A DNA stretch of 64,000 nt from a virus, in IMG/VR virus record IMGVR_UViG_3300047170_000049, positions 95,289 to 159,288 of that record. One strand, given 5' to 3'. The translations under genes and the position numbers were made by a program. The notes under the pieces were generated by a model. The model was given only the letters and a program-made list of their open reading frames with translations. It had not been told where the DNA came from and ran no database searches. Shown in pieces: positions 24,371 to 32,686 of the stretch (the stretch's first letter is position 1; each line of letters opens with the position of its first letter).

Positions 24371-25980
24371 AACCCAACCTCTACAATGCCGACGGATTTA
24401 TATGGTCAGAAGCGTGGCAAGAAGCCGTAATAGGTTATTGCTTCGCCGACACCCGTATGTACGTCAAATGTGTCACGCACCTTAAGCCTAATTGGTTTAC
24501 GGGCTCACCTATGCTTCAGCAAATGTTTACCTCAATGAAGGAGTGGTACGATAAGGCGACGCATTGCCCTGCTTCATACAAAGACATTCTTGAGATGCCT
24601 TTCTATGCTGAGAATGATGCCAAGACCAGGCTTGCATACGACACTAAGTTTGCACGATGCGAAGCCTCAATGAAGAATTTTGACTTGGAAGAACTCCAAG
24701 AGAAGCTTACGGGCTTTGCTAGGGCCTCCATGTTCAAAGAAACCATGCTTTTAGCTGGTGAAGAGTTTGGTACGCGTGCTTATGAGAAGGCATACGAGTG
24801 GACCAGCTTAAAAATCCAAGAATTGTTAAAGACCACCTTTGAAGAAGACCTTCTTGCTATGAATTTAAGTAGTCCAGGCGATTGGCTTGTGGAAGAAAAA
24901 TCACGAAGAGAGTTGGCTATTCCAACTGGATGCGGTGCTTTAGATACTGCGTTAGGCGGCGGGTTGTTTAAGCGTGAGACTACAGCAATAATGGCACCAA
25001 CTAATACTGGTAAAACGACCTTTATGATTACAATTCTACGTCATGCGCTTGCCACTGGACGTAGAGTGATGTTTTTTTCGCATGAAGGTAGGCCAGAAGC
25101 TATTCGATTGAGCATCCTTACGGCATTGACAGGCATTCCACGACATAAGCTTTACGATATGTACCAAACCGCTCCTGGAAAGGTAATGATTAACCACGCT
25201 TCTGCAATAATGGAGAAGGGGCTTACTTACATTCCATATGCTTTTACAGGTCAGATGTATGTTGAGAACGTCGTGGCTGAGGCAGTTAAGCGCCAAAAAG
25301 ATGCCATTAGCTTAAAACAACAGCCTTACGACATTATTATAGACGATTATCCTAAGAAATTAAAATCGAAGTATCGCTCAGGCGCTAAAGATATGGCTTA
25401 TCGAACTGAGTTAGCTGAAGTGTACGATGAATTTAACCATCTTTCACAAGAAATCAATGTGCATTGTTTGCTGGCAATCCAGACAAATCGTACTGGGGCT
25501 AAGAACAACAAAGACACCAAGGCTGGGAATTTACTAGACCTTGAAGAAATAGACGAATCTTATGGTGTTGCGCAAAACATGGGCAATATTATCGCCCTAA
25601 ACCGCTCACCTCGTGATGCTGAGTTGAATATCATTAATTATACTATTACCAAATCGAGAAATGCTGCGACCCACGTCACAGTAAGTACCAGAACTGCATA
25701 CGAGTGCTCACTTACGCATGGTGATGGTGCATTGTTTGAAACCGTTGGTCAATATTTTCTAGCAGAAACGTTTGGCAATAAACCCCGTGGTCTTGGAGCT
25801 TACATCACCGATGGTACTACAAAACGTGAAGCGCAAGATATTCATGCTTCTTTGTTGGGAATTGAGCGAAAAGAAAACCCGACAGTGCTCGATAATAACT
25901 TTAAACTTAAACAAGATTATAAACTTTTATCTGATAGCACGAAGCAGCCGAGTCTGCCCAGTGCAACTGAAACCAAATGA
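24367..25980 (+). CDS. 41: Replicative DNA helicase, DnaB/gp41-like
   Basis: 537 aa with a GTG start overlapping the previous TGA. The N-terminal 170 residues are helical. A RecA-like core begins with IPTGCGALDTALGGGLFKR and has Walker A APTNTGKTTF (about 209-218), Walker B YDIIIDDYPKK and AIQTNRTGAKN, ending with the SRNAATHVTVS beta-hairpin region typical of DnaB-family helicases. It unwinds the fork 5'-3' and stimulates primase. The C-terminal 60 residues are a less conserved tail. Confidence 0.9.
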   Translation: MKPNLYNADGFIWSEAWQEAVIGYCFADTRMYVKCVTHLKPNWFTGSPMLQQMFTSMKEWYDKATHCPASYKDILEMPFYAENDAKTRLAYDTKFARCEASMKNFDLEELQEKLTGFARASMFKETMLLAGEEFGTRAYEKAYEWTSLKIQELLKTTFEEDLLAMNLSSPGDWLVEEKSRRELAIPTGCGALDTALGGGLFKRETTAIMAPTNTGKTTFMITILRHALATGRRVMFFSHEGRPEAIRLSILTALTGIPRHKLYDMYQTAPGKVMINHASAIMEKGLTYIPYAFTGQMYVENVVAEAVKRQKDAISLKQQPYDIIIDDYPKKLKSKYRSGAKDMAYRTELAEVYDEFNHLSQEINVHCLLAIQTNRTGAKNNKDTKAGNLLDLEEIDESYGVAQNMGNIIALNRSPRDAELNIINYTITKSRNAATHVTVSTRTAYECSLTHGDGALFETVGQYFLAETFGNKPRGLGAYITDGTTKREAQDIHASLLGIERKENPTVLDNNFKLKQDYKLLSDSTKQPSLPSATETK

Positions 25981-25999
25981 GCGATAGCGAGGATTATTT

Positions 26000-26515
26000 A
26001 TGCTTGATTTTCTTAGTAGTGTTAGTAGCGGTCTTGGCGCAACTCTTAATGGCACTAAAACCGTAACAATCCAATTACGATACCAGATTCTTCTGGTGGT
26101 AGTTGTATTAGCTGGCGGCTTTGGCCTGGGTAAGTACACCCAACCAACCAAGGTAGTAACAAAGACTGAAACGGTTGTGAAGACTGTTACGGTTGACCAT
26201 GTTAATACCGTTGTGGTGACCAAAGAGGTGGATAAGCCAGATGGAACAAAAGAAATTGATACCACCACGACCGATAAGAGTGTGACCGATACGACCACTC
26301 AGTCTGATGAAAAAACTGACAAGGTTGTCACTAACTCTAAGGCTCAATGGCGCGTTGACGGTTTATATGGAACGCAGATTGGAAGCACGACGGGGTTAGC
26401 CAACGGTCCCGTCTATGGGGTTGGAATTGAAAGACGCATCTTAGGTCCTATATGGGCAGGTGCTCAAGCGAATAGCGACAAACGAGTGGCTTTGACCGTA
26501 GGCTTTGAATTCTAA
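26000..26515 (+). CDS. Membrane-anchored protein, 171 aa
   Basis: One hydrophobic helix (YQILLVVVVLAGGFGLGKY, about 28-46) anchors the protein. A Thr/Val/Lys/Asp-rich stalk follows (VTKTETVVKTVTVDHVNTV). The C-terminus is a small beta-rich domain (NGPVYGVGIERRILGPIWAGA) of a type found in many phages without known function. It probably has N-in topology with the stalk and domain in the periplasm. It starts after a gap with AGGATT before the ATG. Confidence 0.65.
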   Translation: MLDFLSSVSSGLGATLNGTKTVTIQLRYQILLVVVVLAGGFGLGKYTQPTKVVTKTETVVKTVTVDHVNTVVVTKEVDKPDGTKEIDTTTTDKSVTDTTTQSDEKTDKVVTNSKAQWRVDGLYGTQIGSTTGLANGPVYGVGIERRILGPIWAGAQANSDKRVALTVGFEF

Positions 26516-26528
26516 CAAAGAGAACACC

Positions 26529-26777
26529 ATGGACCTTAAGAAATATTTTAGTAAAGTGGATGTCCAAGAGATTGAAAGCATAGTTAACGAAATTAAGAAA
26601 GCCAATGGCAGAGACCTCAGAGAGACTGCCATTGGAATCTTAGTTGCTGGTGATGCCGATAATCACGACCATAAAGGCATTACGCGAGTAGATGGTGATA
26701 ATGTTGCTTCTAAAGCATGGATTATTGCCGTACTAACTCACTTAACTTATAAAGGCTACGAGATTAAAAAGAAATGA
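26529..26777 (+). CDS. Hypothetical protein, 82 aa
   Basis: The ATG at 26529 is preferred over one eight codons upstream because AAAGAG lies in front of it. A small acidic-to-neutral protein (YFSKVDVQEIESIVNEIKK; AGDADNHDHKGITRVDGDN). Not recognised. It overlaps the next gene by 4 nt. Confidence 0.55.
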   Translation: MDLKKYFSKVDVQEIESIVNEIKKANGRDLRETAIGILVAGDADNHDHKGITRVDGDNVASKAWIIAVLTHLTYKGYEIKKK

Positions 26778-26974
26778 CGTTCTTTAAGTCCAAACCAAAA
26801 ATAAAGTTTAAAAGGTATCGAGTAAACAAGCTAGATAAGATGAAAAACTCGTTATCATTTTTGAATAGCAAGTATGGTGGCTTTAGCACCTACGTTAGCT
26901 TCCATGACCGATACACATTTGATTATTTTGAGAAGCTTATTAATAACTTTTTTAAACCAGAGGATGAAGGATGA
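26774..26974 (+). CDS. Hypothetical basic protein, 66 aa
   Basis: Not recognised. The protein is very basic at the N-terminus (FKSKPKIKFKRYRVNKLDK) with aromatic residues in the second half. It is coupled by 4-nt overlaps to genes on both sides, including the AAA+ ATPase. Confidence 0.5.
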   Translation: MTFFKSKPKIKFKRYRVNKLDKMKNSLSFLNSKYGGFSTYVSFHDRYTFDYFEKLINNFFKPEDEG

Positions 26975-27978
26975 GCGACACGGAGCACGGTTTTAAGATT
27001 AAGAGGATTACAAAAATTGATGATTTGGCCGCAATGACTCCTGGAGATGCCATCGTGCTGCCAGAATCTGACCTTTGCATTCAACATGAAGATGTTTTGG
27101 TGCAAATGGACTTCGTAAGAAAGACTGGTAAGAAGCGTAACGTCAAAATCAAACCAGGGATTTACTCTATTATCAATTCACCCGCTGGAGTAGACATTGA
27201 AGCCACCACGCTCCAATCTAAACTTCTATTAGAGACCATTGACAATACTTCCAAAATTATGAACGAAGCCGACCTCTTCTTTGCAAACTTGGATGTGTAC
27301 AAAGAATTAGGTCAACCTGAGAAACGAGCCATTCTTTTGTACTCACCTCCTGGATGTGGTAAGTCTTCTGCTATCGCTAAGTCAGTTAAAGACCTTATCG
27401 CCAAAGACCCTGGTACAGTGGTAATGGTTTGGCCCACTTCAGAAGTAGAAGCTGATGACCTGAGTGACTTCCTTTCAATGCAAAGCGAATACACCCCTGA
27501 AGCTACGAAACTTATCTTAATTATTGAAGATATTGGCGGTGGCGAACGAGACGATGCTGGCGGCCAAGCTGGTGTGGATAGCGGCCTTTTAAACCTCCTA
27601 GACGGGGTTACCGTGACCTTTAAGAAGCCTACCTTTATCATCGCCACCACAAACTTCCCAGAGAAGCTTTTAAGCGTATTAGCAGACCGTCCTGGACGAT
27701 TTGATGAGACTGTAGAGCTTACCCCACCTTCTTTTGAAGAAAGGTGCAAATTAGTAGCCTTTATCGCTAAACGCGATTTAACTGAGTCTGAGCAAGACGC
27801 CCTATTCCAAAACGGGGCTGAGAAATTCTCCATTGCCCATTTAAATGAAGTTGTGGTCCGTTCCAGATTAAAAAAGCAAACTTTGGAAAAAACCATTAAA
27901 GATTTAATCAAACATACCGAGAAGTTTAATAAGGGATTTAAGAATAAAAGAAAATCCATGGGAATAGGTGAAGAGTGA
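26971..27978 (+). CDS. AAA+ ATPase, 335 aa
   Basis: Walker A SPPGCGKSSA is at about 125-134, Walker B LIIEDIGGGE near 186, sensor 1 ATTNFPEK and an arginine-finger-like ADRPGRFDET. This is the FtsH/Bcs1/CDC48-like classic AAA signature (DRPGRFD). The first 110 residues are an unknown domain. It may be an unfoldase or remodeller; a ClpP-like protease is encoded 400 nt downstream, which makes a proteolytic partnership possible, although ClpP normally pairs with ClpA/X rather than this class. Confidence 0.8.
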   Translation: MSDTEHGFKIKRITKIDDLAAMTPGDAIVLPESDLCIQHEDVLVQMDFVRKTGKKRNVKIKPGIYSIINSPAGVDIEATTLQSKLLLETIDNTSKIMNEADLFFANLDVYKELGQPEKRAILLYSPPGCGKSSAIAKSVKDLIAKDPGTVVMVWPTSEVEADDLSDFLSMQSEYTPEATKLILIIEDIGGGERDDAGGQAGVDSGLLNLLDGVTVTFKKPTFIIATTNFPEKLLSVLADRPGRFDETVELTPPSFEERCKLVAFIAKRDLTESEQDALFQNGAEKFSIAHLNEVVVRSRLKKQTLEKTIKDLIKHTEKFNKGFKNKRKSMGIGEE

Positions 27979-28205
27979 ACTTAGCAGTAACTTTTCACTA
28001 CTTGGACAAGAACCGCCAACCCCAGGAATTCATTAGGTTCTTTAGGAGTGCTGAAGAGGCAGTTGAAACATTACTAAAATTAAAACATAAGCTACCTAAG
28101 ATTGGTGGACTTTTTATAGACTACACGGTATTATCGAGAGATGAGTTTTATAAAAAGGAAGGTAGTGAGTATGAAAAACCAAGCCGACGTAAACGTTATT
28201 CCTGA
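27975..28205 (+). CDS. Hypothetical protein, 76 aa
   Basis: It starts with GTG overlapping the ATPase stop. A small basic protein (FHYLDKNRQPQEFIRFFRSA, then a Lys-rich C-terminus). Not recognised. It overlaps the next gene by 35 nt. Confidence 0.5.
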   Translation: MNLAVTFHYLDKNRQPQEFIRFFRSAEEAVETLLKLKHKLPKIGGLFIDYTVLSRDEFYKKEGSEYEKPSRRKRYS

Positions 28206-28386
28206 CTCTAACGAGGTCGCTATTCCTAGTGACCCGTTCTTTAATCAAATAAAACAAATTGGCGCGCTTAAAACTAGCGGTGGATTAGATTGCACCGTGT
28301 ATGTGGTGGATTTCTCCCAAAGCAAGGGTGAAAGAATGGTACTGGAAATTAGCCGTACCACCAACACATGGAAGAAATGCAGGTAA
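28171..28386 (+). CDS. Hypothetical protein, 71 aa
   Basis: The ATG at 28171 is preferred, with GGAAGG upstream; an ATG ten codons earlier lies deep inside the previous gene. The protein is small and beta-like (LDCTVYVVDFSQSKGERMVL). Not recognised. Confidence 0.5.
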   Translation: MKNQADVNVIPDSNEVAIPSDPFFNQIKQIGALKTSGGLDCTVYVVDFSQSKGERMVLEISRTTNTWKKCR

Positions 28387-28390
28387 GACC

Positions 28391-28990
28391 ATGGCTAGAG
28401 TGCCGACTGATGATTTAGAACGGCTGATGCACCACAATGTTCATGTGGCTACTAAGACTATTTACATGGGTAGCGAAGAAGTGGACATTGATGGTAATGA
28501 GTCTGGTACGGACGCTGCTATGGCTGCACGGATGATTAAAGCCCTGCATCATTTGGACTCTGCTACGGACCCTGAAAAACCCATCACCATTATCATGAAT
28601 AACTTAGGCGGCGACGTTCAACATGGTATGGCTATTTACGATGCCATCAAAGCTTGTAAGAGTGAAGTAATTATTAAAGTCTTTGGCCACGCAATGTCCA
28701 TGGGCTCAATCATTCTCCAGGCTGCCGATAAGCGGGTTATGTCACCTAATTCTAAAGTCATGATTCACTACGGCACTGATGGAGCTTATGGCCACCCAAA
28801 GATTGCTCAACGCTGGATGGATGAAGCCAAGAAGTACAACAAATGGATGCTAGAGCTTTACCTAGAAAAAATTAGAGAGAAGCACCCAGACTTTACCAAG
28901 AAGCAAATAGATAAGTTACTGGATTTTGACACTATTTACAGCGCCAATAAAGCTGTGGAAATGGGATTAGCCGATGAAGTTCTTGAGTAG
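28391..28990 (+). CDS. ClpP-like serine protease
   Basis: 199 aa from the ATG at 28391. The ClpP fold is marked by IIMNNLGGDVQHGMAIYDAI, Ser103 in HAMSMGSIIL, His126 in VMIHYG and Asp180 in FDTIYSANKAVEMGLADEV, an intact Ser-His-Asp set. ClpP forms barrel-shaped proteases that need an ATPase for folded substrates. In phages such proteins can serve as head-maturation proteases, but no head genes are in this window. Here it follows an AAA+ gene, so turnover of host or phage proteins is equally possible. The lipoprotein gene starts inside its last codons. Confidence 0.85.
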   Translation: MARVPTDDLERLMHHNVHVATKTIYMGSEEVDIDGNESGTDAAMAARMIKALHHLDSATDPEKPITIIMNNLGGDVQHGMAIYDAIKACKSEVIIKVFGHAMSMGSIILQAADKRVMSPNSKVMIHYGTDGAYGHPKIAQRWMDEAKKYNKWMLELYLEKIREKHPDFTKKQIDKLLDFDTIYSANKAVEMGLADEVLE

Positions 28991-29201
28991 TATTCTTTTT
29001 ATTTTGCTTATTTCCGTAGTTCTTGTGGTATTAAGTGGATGTAGTAATGCAGGTTCGCACCGCTTCCAGTTGTCCAATGGCAATATAGTAACTTGTGAAG
29101 GCTACATCTCAAGCAGTTGCGGAATGCACCTTTATAAGTGCGATAGTGGTAATGAATATATTTGTCAAGTTAACGTAAACATATTAGGAGAAAAGAAATG
29201 A
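28974..29201 (+). CDS. Small lipoprotein, 75 aa
   Basis: The N-terminus is a lipoprotein signal: hydrophobic FILLISVVLVVLSGC with lipobox LSGC, Cys23 as the lipidated residue. The mature part is about 50 residues, with five further cysteines (TCEG, SSCGMHLYKCDSG, YICQ) that could make disulfides in the periplasm. The function is unknown. Confidence 0.65.
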   Translation: MKFLSSILFILLISVVLVVLSGCSNAGSHRFQLSNGNIVTCEGYISSSCGMHLYKCDSGNEYICQVNVNILGEKK

Positions 29202-29788
29202 TTGCTACCATGCAAGAAACCGATGTGAATGGCGAAACCGTAACAACCCACGCTGAAGGTGGAATGGCTACAGGTTCACCATCAGATTCAACTGCCAGTC
29301 CAAATCTTAATACACCAGAAGCTCCTAAGCCTCCAACGAAGCGTATGCTTAAGATGGCTAAGAAGCAGGGCAAGCAATATAAGAAATTGTTTGCACGCTT
29401 TCAAAAGACCCAAGAAGCTAAGAAAGAAGCTTTGGCTGAAAGACTCTTTAAGCTGAAACAACAAATTGGGAAAGAAGAATTTAAGCTACTTAAGTCTTTA
29501 AGCACCGCTGAAATTCCTGAAGTAAAGAATGAAGCAGGCGAAGTGACCCGTCCTAAGAGCTTCCACGTCAACTACGATATGATGTTTGCTGAAGCGAAGA
29601 ACTTAACCGTTCTCATGCGCCAACGCCGTCTTGAGTCAGGCGAACGTAAGCGAACCACTGGCCGTTCTTCAAAACGTAAGGCACATAAGTCACGTTTGGC
29701 AGCGGTAGTTGCCCGTAACAAACGCTTAGAAGAAGCTGGTAATGCACTTGCAAATGCACAGGCCCCTAAGCAAGATGAAAAAGCTTAA
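29198..29788 (+). CDS. Hypothetical basic helical protein, 196 aa
   Basis: AGGAG stands upstream of the ATG. After an acidic, Pro/Thr-rich 45-residue start the protein becomes Lys/Arg-rich and helical (LKMAKKQGKQYKKLFARF; RRLESGERKRTTGRSSKRK). The composition suggests nucleic-acid binding or packing. Not recognised. It overlaps neighbours at both ends. Confidence 0.6.
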   Translation: MIATMQETDVNGETVTTHAEGGMATGSPSDSTASPNLNTPEAPKPPTKRMLKMAKKQGKQYKKLFARFQKTQEAKKEALAERLFKLKQQIGKEEFKLLKSLSTAEIPEVKNEAGEVTRPKSFHVNYDMMFAEAKNLTVLMRQRRLESGERKRTTGRSSKRKAHKSRLAAVVARNKRLEEAGNALANAQAPKQDEKA

Positions 29789-30347
29789 CTTTCTTAAAAT
29801 GCCCACATTGCATTCACTTATGACTGAAGAGTCATTTGGTAGAATCAAAGTGGACAAAATGACTGATTGGGAAAAAAGAGAATTTGGATGGTACTCCATT
29901 CCACGATACGGAGCGGAGTTTTCCATCAAAACCTCTGAGATGATTAAGGTGAATGGAGTGGATGTTTTCAACTTCACTCTCTTTGAGTATGTTCGTGAGC
30001 AAGTTAAGTATGCCACTAGCCTATCTTACCCAATTCAGCGTTTAAAGGACTTGATTGATAAGGTTGAGCCCATAACTGCACAATGCGTTTACTCTTCTGA
30101 CAATAGCCTATTTGTGGTCAACACGCTAGAGGGTTATGGACCAGCCGATTTCCCAGGTCTTATTAAAGACAATTTTACTAGGCTTTCAAGTCAATACCTA
30201 AATATTGATTTTAACCAACCCAGTACCAAGATTTCTGATGCTGAGGTGTGGAAGCGCGAAGGCAAGTGTCCAGAGTGTGGCTATACGGGTAAGTTCTTCC
30301 GTACAGCTTTAATTTGCCATAAACATGGCATTTACGCGGGATTTTAA
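29775..30347 (+). CDS. Hypothetical protein with C-terminal zinc ribbon, 190 aa
   Basis: The ATG at 29775 is preferred to an earlier in-frame ATG buried in the previous gene. The main part is mixed alpha/beta. The C-terminus carries CPECGYTG and a further Cys/His pair (ICHKHG), a probable zinc ribbon. Not recognised. Confidence 0.55.
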   Translation: MKKLNFLKMPTLHSLMTEESFGRIKVDKMTDWEKREFGWYSIPRYGAEFSIKTSEMIKVNGVDVFNFTLFEYVREQVKYATSLSYPIQRLKDLIDKVEPITAQCVYSSDNSLFVVNTLEGYGPADFPGLIKDNFTRLSSQYLNIDFNQPSTKISDAEVWKREGKCPECGYTGKFFRTALICHKHGIYAGF

Positions 30348-30566
30348 ATGGATGAATTACTTTACTACGTTTTAATATTTGCCTTTTGGTGGTTCATTGG
30401 ATTGCCACTTGTAAGGTACTTAGCTTATAAGTCCGCCGTAAAGTTTTTTGGTAAAACTCCTAACCATCCGATTATACTAGAGAAATGCCCACCACACCGC
30501 TGGGTCTATAGCGAAGCAGGAAGTATGTACTGCAGCCGCTGTAAGAAAGTGCCAGGACAATCATGA
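30348..30566 (+). CDS. Small membrane protein with zinc-finger tail, 72 aa
   Basis: A hydrophobic span (YYVLIFAFWWFIGLPLVRYL, about 5-24) is followed by a cytoplasmic-type domain with CPPHRW and CSRCKK, a possible Cys/His zinc site. It begins directly after the previous stop and overlaps the next gene by 4 nt. The function is unknown. Confidence 0.55.
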   Translation: MDELLYYVLIFAFWWFIGLPLVRYLAYKSAVKFFGKTPNHPIILEKCPPHRWVYSEAGSMYCSRCKKVPGQS

Positions 30567-30901
30567 CGCCTGAAGAGAAGGAATTAGAGAAACAAGCTAA
30601 ATTATTTAAAGCCGTCTTATATAGACGAGTTAATGCCATACGCCCTGAAATAAATATTGACCTAAGTATGCAAAAACGTGGTATTAGATTTAATGACAAT
30701 CAATTTATCTTTGATAAGATAGTTGAGGCAGTTACGGACTTTAGATTGCAAAGTAATGCGGCATTTGACCCTACAAGCAATCCCACGGACTTTCTGCCCC
30801 AAACGGTCACCGCTGGCATATACGACCGCCTAATTATTGATACCTTGTTTGTGTGCTCTAAAGCTGATTTTATTTATGAACAGGATTTGAAGTACCACTA
30901 A
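30563..30901 (+). CDS. Hypothetical protein, 112 aa
   Basis: Not recognised. The N-terminal half is charged and helical (EEKELEKQAKLFKAVLYRR); the second half is more hydrophobic. It is coupled upstream by 4 nt and shares one base with the start of the next gene. Confidence 0.55.
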   Translation: MTPEEKELEKQAKLFKAVLYRRVNAIRPEINIDLSMQKRGIRFNDNQFIFDKIVEAVTDFRLQSNAAFDPTSNPTDFLPQTVTAGIYDRLIIDTLFVCSKADFIYEQDLKYH

Positions 30902-31143
30902 TGGACTTTAAAGTAGGCGATTACGTTGAAACTAGCGAATATGTGGGTAAGGTAATTCACTTAGATGGGAATGAAATCCACATAGACCCTATTTATTTCT
31001 TACGGGCCAGTGAGATGAACACTGACCAAGGAATGAGAATAGATGTTATTCACAAAGGGTCTTCATTTTGGAAGTACGAATTAAGATTATTGCAAGTTAA
31101 GTGGGCAGACTTCAAGCGCCTGCACGAGTTATTATATGCGTAG
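30901..31143 (+). CDS. Mini-protein family member: KVGDYV (SH3-like) module with shared C-terminal helix, 80 aa
   Basis: It opens with FKVGDYVETS, a KxGD(Y/W)V motif typical of SH3-like or KOW-like small beta barrels, and ends with WADFKRLHELLYA, a version of the C-terminal helix (consensus L-T-x-E-E-x3-L-x2-L-L-Y) found in about 16 genes of this window. The function is unknown. It shares bases with genes on either side. Confidence 0.6.
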   Translation: MDFKVGDYVETSEYVGKVIHLDGNEIHIDPIYFLRASEMNTDQGMRIDVIHKGSSFWKYELRLLQVKWADFKRLHELLYA

Positions 31144-31963
31144 TTGGATTTTTTCAATTTTGTTCTTATCGAGCACTGTCTGGGCAACACCCAGCATAAT
31201 CAAAGTCATGTCAATCGACACTGGCGTAGATGCCACCCAACCTTTAATTCAACAACATATTGACCCCAATGAAGTAGCTGCAGACCCTGCAAGCTATTCA
31301 GATGAACACGGTCATGGAACGCACATTGCTGGCATAATTCTTAAAGATGTTTGCCCACAAGTTAAGTTCTACTCATGTCGCTACTATTACAAAAACGTCC
31401 AAAACCCAATTCTTAAAACAAATGAGTGTTACGAAAAAGCCCTTAACCTTGGAATTAACATCATCAATTATTCGTCCGCTGGTACTGACCCAAATTTAGC
31501 AGAATATGACCTAATAAAAAAACTAATCGACAACCATGTGACTTTTGTAACCGCTGCAGGTAACAACGGGGCTAAAATTGTAAAGCTAAGTAAGGCGGCC
31601 ATAGCCTATTTAATCACATATCGAAATTGTGAATACACAGACTACGCCGCTTTACATTCAAAACAATGCTACGAAAACTCACTCGAAACAAAAAATAAGA
31701 TTTGGGACACAGAAGCTCTTATTGCAGATGAATTCCCTGCAGGTTACGACATACCTGGAATAGAAGCTATAGGCAATGTGTGCGATGAATTTCACGCATG
31801 GAATCAATCATGCTTCGTAAGTAACTCTGGGGCCGACTTAGTAAAAGAAGTCGGTGATGGCATTACTTCACTTCTCCCTAATGGAAGAAAAGGTAAGATG
31901 AGTGGAACTTCACAAGCCGCTGCCGTACACACAAACAAAATATTGAAGGCCCTATGTCAGTAA
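31136..31963 (+). CDS. Exported subtilisin-like serine protease
   Basis: 275 aa. A Sec signal (RSWIFSILFLSSTVWA) is followed directly by the S8 catalytic domain: Asp28 in VMSIDTGVD, His60 in EHGHGTHIAGI, an oxyanion-type TAAGNNG and Ser259 in MSGTSQAAAVH. No propeptide domain is visible, unusual for subtilases. The mature protein has at least eight cysteines, which would fit disulfides formed in the periplasm. It is the second exported protease of the window and sits among mini-protein genes. Substrates are unknown. Confidence 0.88.
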   Translation: MRSWIFSILFLSSTVWATPSIIKVMSIDTGVDATQPLIQQHIDPNEVAADPASYSDEHGHGTHIAGIILKDVCPQVKFYSCRYYYKNVQNPILKTNECYEKALNLGINIINYSSAGTDPNLAEYDLIKKLIDNHVTFVTAAGNNGAKIVKLSKAAIAYLITYRNCEYTDYAALHSKQCYENSLETKNKIWDTEALIADEFPAGYDIPGIEAIGNVCDEFHAWNQSCFVSNSGADLVKEVGDGITSLLPNGRKGKMSGTSQAAAVHTNKILKALCQ

Positions 31964-32259
31964 AAAAATTCATCTGGAAGTACGGCCTTACCGCAATTGC
32001 AGCCTTCATGACCGCCTACAACAAGGTTTATGAAAAAGTTCGATGGATTGTTAAGTGGCATAAGTTCAAAGTGGGAGATTGGATTTTTGAGAAGCATTGC
32101 GTGGCTAAGGTTCTAGCTGTTGGTTGGAACACTTACCAACTTAAGATGATTACAAAAGAAGGGGTTTTTATTTTCGTGGCCCCGAAGAAGATGGCTGAAA
32201 AAGCCTACAAAAAAATAGATAAGAAGCACCTACAAGCCGTGCTGGTTATCTATGAGTAA
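31954..32259 (+). CDS. Mini-protein family member with KVGDWI module, 101 aa
   Basis: A basic, partly hydrophobic N-terminus (FIWKYGLTAIAAFMTAYNKV) may associate with the membrane. HKFKVGDWIFEKHCVAKVL is the SH3-like motif of this family. The C-terminal helix (DKKHLQAVLVIYE) is a diverged form of the shared tail. It overlaps the end of the subtilisin-like gene. Confidence 0.55.
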   Translation: MSVKKFIWKYGLTAIAAFMTAYNKVYEKVRWIVKWHKFKVGDWIFEKHCVAKVLAVGWNTYQLKMITKEGVFIFVAPKKMAEKAYKKIDKKHLQAVLVIYE

Positions 32260-32267
32260 GGAGTAAA

Positions 32268-32492
32268 ATGCGAGCTAACAAAAATGATTACGTTATTTGT
32301 GTGGATGATAATTCACCCATCGACCATGCAAACAAAAGTCCAGTGTTAAAATTGGGTGAACTATATCAAATTCTTGAAGTACAGCACTACCCAGGTTCTG
32401 GGACGTGCATTTATAAAGTTAAAAACACTAATACAGGTAAGAGTGATTGGTTTCATGCCGACCGCTTCACCTTTACGAAAAGAGAAACATGA
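32268..32492 (+). CDS. SH3-like small protein, 74 aa
   Basis: NKNDYVICVDD and VLKLGELYQILEV followed by YKVKNTNTGKSDWF are typical of the same small beta-barrel as the mini-protein family; the last gene of the window (63862) has the related PLKLGKCYQVIAL. The shared C-terminal helix is absent. A GGAG stands before the ATG. Confidence 0.55.
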   Translation: MRANKNDYVICVDDNSPIDHANKSPVLKLGELYQILEVQHYPGSGTCIYKVKNTNTGKSDWFHADRFTFTKRET

Positions 32493-32686
32493 TGTTCCTA
32501 CTAGCTATTTCCTTAACCTTTCTTTGCTGTTTTTATTTTGGCACCATGCTTGGCTTATGGTTCAGTGATAAAATCACTCGTGACCGTATCAAAGGTCTGC
32601 GCGAGCTATACGAGAGTGAGCACAATTTCCTGGCCAAACAAATTGGGGAATTAAAAAATGAAATCGCCAAAATTAAAGGAAAATGA
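32489..32686 (+). CDS. Small membrane protein with coiled coil, 65 aa
   Basis: The ATG at 32489 overlaps the previous TGA. A hydrophobic helix (MFLLAISLTFLCCFYFGTML) is followed by a charged coiled coil (DRIKGLRELYESEHNFLAKQ). The layout, one inner-membrane anchor plus a helical stalk, resembles i-spanin proteins of lysis cassettes, but no outer-membrane partner was identified next to it. Confidence 0.55.
   Translation: MMFLLAISLTFLCCFYFGTMLGLWFSDKITRDRIKGLRELYESEHNFLAKQIGELKNEIAKIKGK

Noticed and set aside
27312-27959. 215-codon minus-strand frame inside the AAA+ gene
   Set aside because: It is antisense to intact Walker and sensor motifs, with no start signal.
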